The notes beneath the pieces were generated by a model, which searched no databases, was not told the DNA's origin, and worked only from the letters and a program-made list of their open reading frames with translations. The position numbers and the translations under genes are program-made. From Caballeronia sp. TF1N1 (lineage in GTDB: Bacteria > Pseudomonadota > Gammaproteobacteria > Burkholderiales > Burkholderiaceae), in assembly GCF_022878925.1 (NCBI RefSeq), contig NZ_CP084630.1, forward strand, positions 1 to 64,000: 64,000 nt of DNA. Reading direction: 5' to 3'. This document shows positions 62,574-64,000 of the stretch, one piece after another. Numbering within the stretch: the stretch's first letter is position 1; each line of letters opens with the position of its first letter.

Positions 62574-63680
62574 TCAAGCTGCCTTAGCAGCAAGCGTTCG
62601 CATGCGAGTGAGGTTGTACGCCGCCTGAGTGAGCACGAAGAGCTGGTCGACTCGCTTCAGACCTCGATACATCGCCTGCCGAATTCTGCCAACGGTCTTT
62701 GCCCATCCGAACACCTGCTCGATGCGTTTGCGTTTGCACTGACTGATTGCATAGCCTGGCCATCGTGTGGTTCGAGCGTCAATCGCGGAACCGCCCGCGC
62801 GTGCATCGTTTTGCGCCACGTGCGGTGTCACGTTGTTCTCGCGACACGTCGCCACGAAGCCCGCCGTATCGTAGTTCTTGTCAGCACCGACCGTTATGGT
62901 CGTACCGGCAAATTGCGCAGCATCCGCAAGCATCTGCGCGGCCGCATCCCGTTCGGCCGTGCCATTGGCCTGCGTGACCTGTGCGTTGACCACGAGACCA
63001 TGCCGATTATCGGTCAGCACGTGACCCATGTAACAAAGCACCGCGCCCGTGCCACGACTCTTGCGGAACAAGCGCGCCTGACTGTCCGTGCTGGATTCAT
63101 GGGTGTCGTTGCTGCGTTTCTCGCCGCGCCAGTTCTCCTGCGAGCCGTCTCCGCCCTCAGGCGGCGAATCGTCATCCGACTTTGTCTTGGGCACGAAACT
63201 CTTGTGTCCCGCCCACGCCTGAATGAGCGTGCCGTCGACGCTGAAGTGCTCGCCCGACAGGTGACCTTGCACGCGCGCCGTCTCGACAGTCTCGTTGAAC
63301 AAGCTGACCATGACATCGTGGACCATCAGCCGGTCGCGGTTCTTGCTGAAGGTAGAGTGGTCCCAGACCGCATCATCCATCGCCAGTCCGACGAACCATC
63401 GAAACAGCATGTTGTAGGAGATTTGCTCCATCAGCATGCGTTCGCTGCGAATCGAATACAACACCTGCAACAACAGCGCGCGTATCAGTTTCTCCGGCGC
63501 GATGCTCGGGCGACCGCCCTTGGCCTCGCTCTCGTACATGCGCGAAAACACCTCGTCCATGCGCCTGAGCGCCTCGTTCAGCCACAGGCGAATCGGTCGC
63601 AGCGGATGATTGGCCGGAACGAAATCGTCCAGTCTGGACATCGTGAACATCGATTCAGTGTAGCTGTCGGGGCCGCGCAT
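62574..63680 (-). CDS. IS5-family transposase (copy 2)
   Basis: A protein of 368 residues, identical by eye to the one at 22274-23380 and intact. The catalytic Asp in HFSVDGTLIQAW and the terminal RKRIEQVFGWAKT are present. Because both IS5 copies encode a working transposase, the bracketed region could in principle be mobilised or rearranged. Confidence 0.95.
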   Translation of the reverse strand: MRGPDSYTESMFTMSRLDDFVPANHPLRPIRLWLNEALRRMDEVFSRMYESEAKGGRPSIAPEKLIRALLLQVLYSIRSERMLMEQISYNMLFRWFVGLAMDDAVWDHSTFSKNRDRLMVHDVMVSLFNETVETARVQGHLSGEHFSVDGTLIQAWAGHKSFVPKTKSDDDSPPEGGDGSQENWRGEKRSNDTHESSTDSQARLFRKSRGTGAVLCYMGHVLTDNRHGLVVNAQVTQANGTAERDAAAQMLADAAQFAGTTITVGADKNYDTAGFVATCRENNVTPHVAQNDARAGGSAIDARTTRWPGYAISQCKRKRIEQVFGWAKTVGRIRQAMYRGLKRVDQLFVLTQAAYNLTRMRTLAAKAA

Positions 63681-63772
63681 CGCTTCTGTCTCTGTGTCGT
63701 CGAATTCTTTAAATCAACGTCTCTCCCTTACGCACGGATGACCGCGCAAAGGGTATTTCAACAGCCTGCTAG

Positions 63773-64000
63773 ATGTCGAGTGCTCGATTCGTGGTCAATA
63801 TCGCATTGTTCCAGGCGGTTCTTTCGCCGTGTTTAGGTCGGCAGAAATTGAGGGATCTCATCCTGACCTAACTACAGTGGAAGTCGCGTTCTAGCAAGCG
63901 ATTCGGGGTGACTTTGAAGGTTAGCTAAATTAGACAAAATGAGGAGAGCATTGGTCGAGGCGTTATCAACACCGACCGTCTTAGATGAGCGATGAAGTTC
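63773..64000. other. right-edge sequence, possible interrupted gene end
   Basis: Immediately after the IS5 target site a forward frame reads VECSIRGQYRIVPGGSFAVF then EIEGSHPDLTTVEVAF and stops near 63894. It has no start of its own and may be the end of a gene split by the IS5. The remaining ~105 bp are AT-rich without features. Confidence 0.35.

Larger units (their letters stand above)
60995..63768. mobile_element. IS5-family insertion sequence, copy 2, interrupted by an IS256 element
   Basis: Ends and internal sequence match copy 1 (22135-23468), with CTAG on both sides (60991-60994 and 63769-63772). After removing the 1432-bp IS256 element and its 8-bp target duplicate, the length is 1334 bp, the same as copy 1. 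The insertion lies between the left end and the transposase 3' end, so the transposase gene is intact. Confidence 0.93.

Noticed and set aside
22135..63768. Calling the whole IS5-bracketed block a composite transposon
   Set aside because: CTAG flanks both sides of each copy separately, so independent insertions explain the data; the outer CTAG match is not informative.

Overview
The window looks like part of a large plasmid, or a plasmid integrated in a secondary replicon, of a Burkholderiaceae bacterium (Paraburkholderia/Caballeronia-like). This is inferred from the high-GC codon use, the propionate gene prpF, the style of the rep/parA/parB genes, the DUF3701-type tyrosine recombinase and the family of chemoreceptors. 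No rRNA, tRNA or CRISPR array was seen.

Region 1 (1-10.6 kb) is a catabolic island. A forward operon encodes aldehyde dehydrogenase (cut by the window edge), enoyl-CoA hydratase, a family III CoA-transferase, an SDR dehydrogenase and a cytochrome P450. A reverse SDR plus LysR pair follows. Then comes a forward AraC regulator with a ketopantoate-reductase-like enzyme, a second family III CoA-transferase and a MaoC-fold protein. Together they suggest hydroxylation, oxidation and CoA-dependent beta-oxidation-like breakdown of an unidentified small organic acid or terpenoid. Region 2 (10.7-14.4 kb) is a scar zone. It holds an intact prpF next to a fragment of acnD, a BON-domain gene with two strong palindromes upstream, a Tn3 transposase stub, a patatin-like stub and a LysR gene without its N-terminus. 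Region 3 (14.5-22.1 kb) is an uptake-and-hydrolysis operon: RpiR regulator, Tat-exported binding protein, ATPase, two permeases, a creatinase-like M24 enzyme and an MlrC-like M81 enzyme.

Region 4 (22.1-42.2 kb) starts with an IS5-family element. It then holds a complete virB1-virB11-type type IV secretion operon on the reverse strand, including an EexN-like exclusion lipoprotein. Divergent from it are a one-domain H-NS-like protein, a membrane protein, a TrbM/KikA-like protein and a LuxR-like regulator. The replication and partition block parA-parB-rep follows. VirD4 and a relaxase are not in the window. Similar ATTGAA/TTCAAT dyads lie before virB1, virB7 and the LuxR-like gene.

Region 5 (42.2-64 kb) is a gene-poor accessory zone. 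It contains a large tyrosine recombinase and a decayed copy of its 3' end, several unknown genes, and a chemotaxis set of three methyl-accepting proteins and CheV. Each chemotaxis gene has an upstream site resembling a flagellar sigma-28 promoter. Nested insertion-sequence fragments follow. At the right end is a second IS5 copy, apparently identical to the first, with an IS256-family element inserted in it. The two IS5 copies lie in the same orientation and bracket the T4SS, replication and chemotaxis block.
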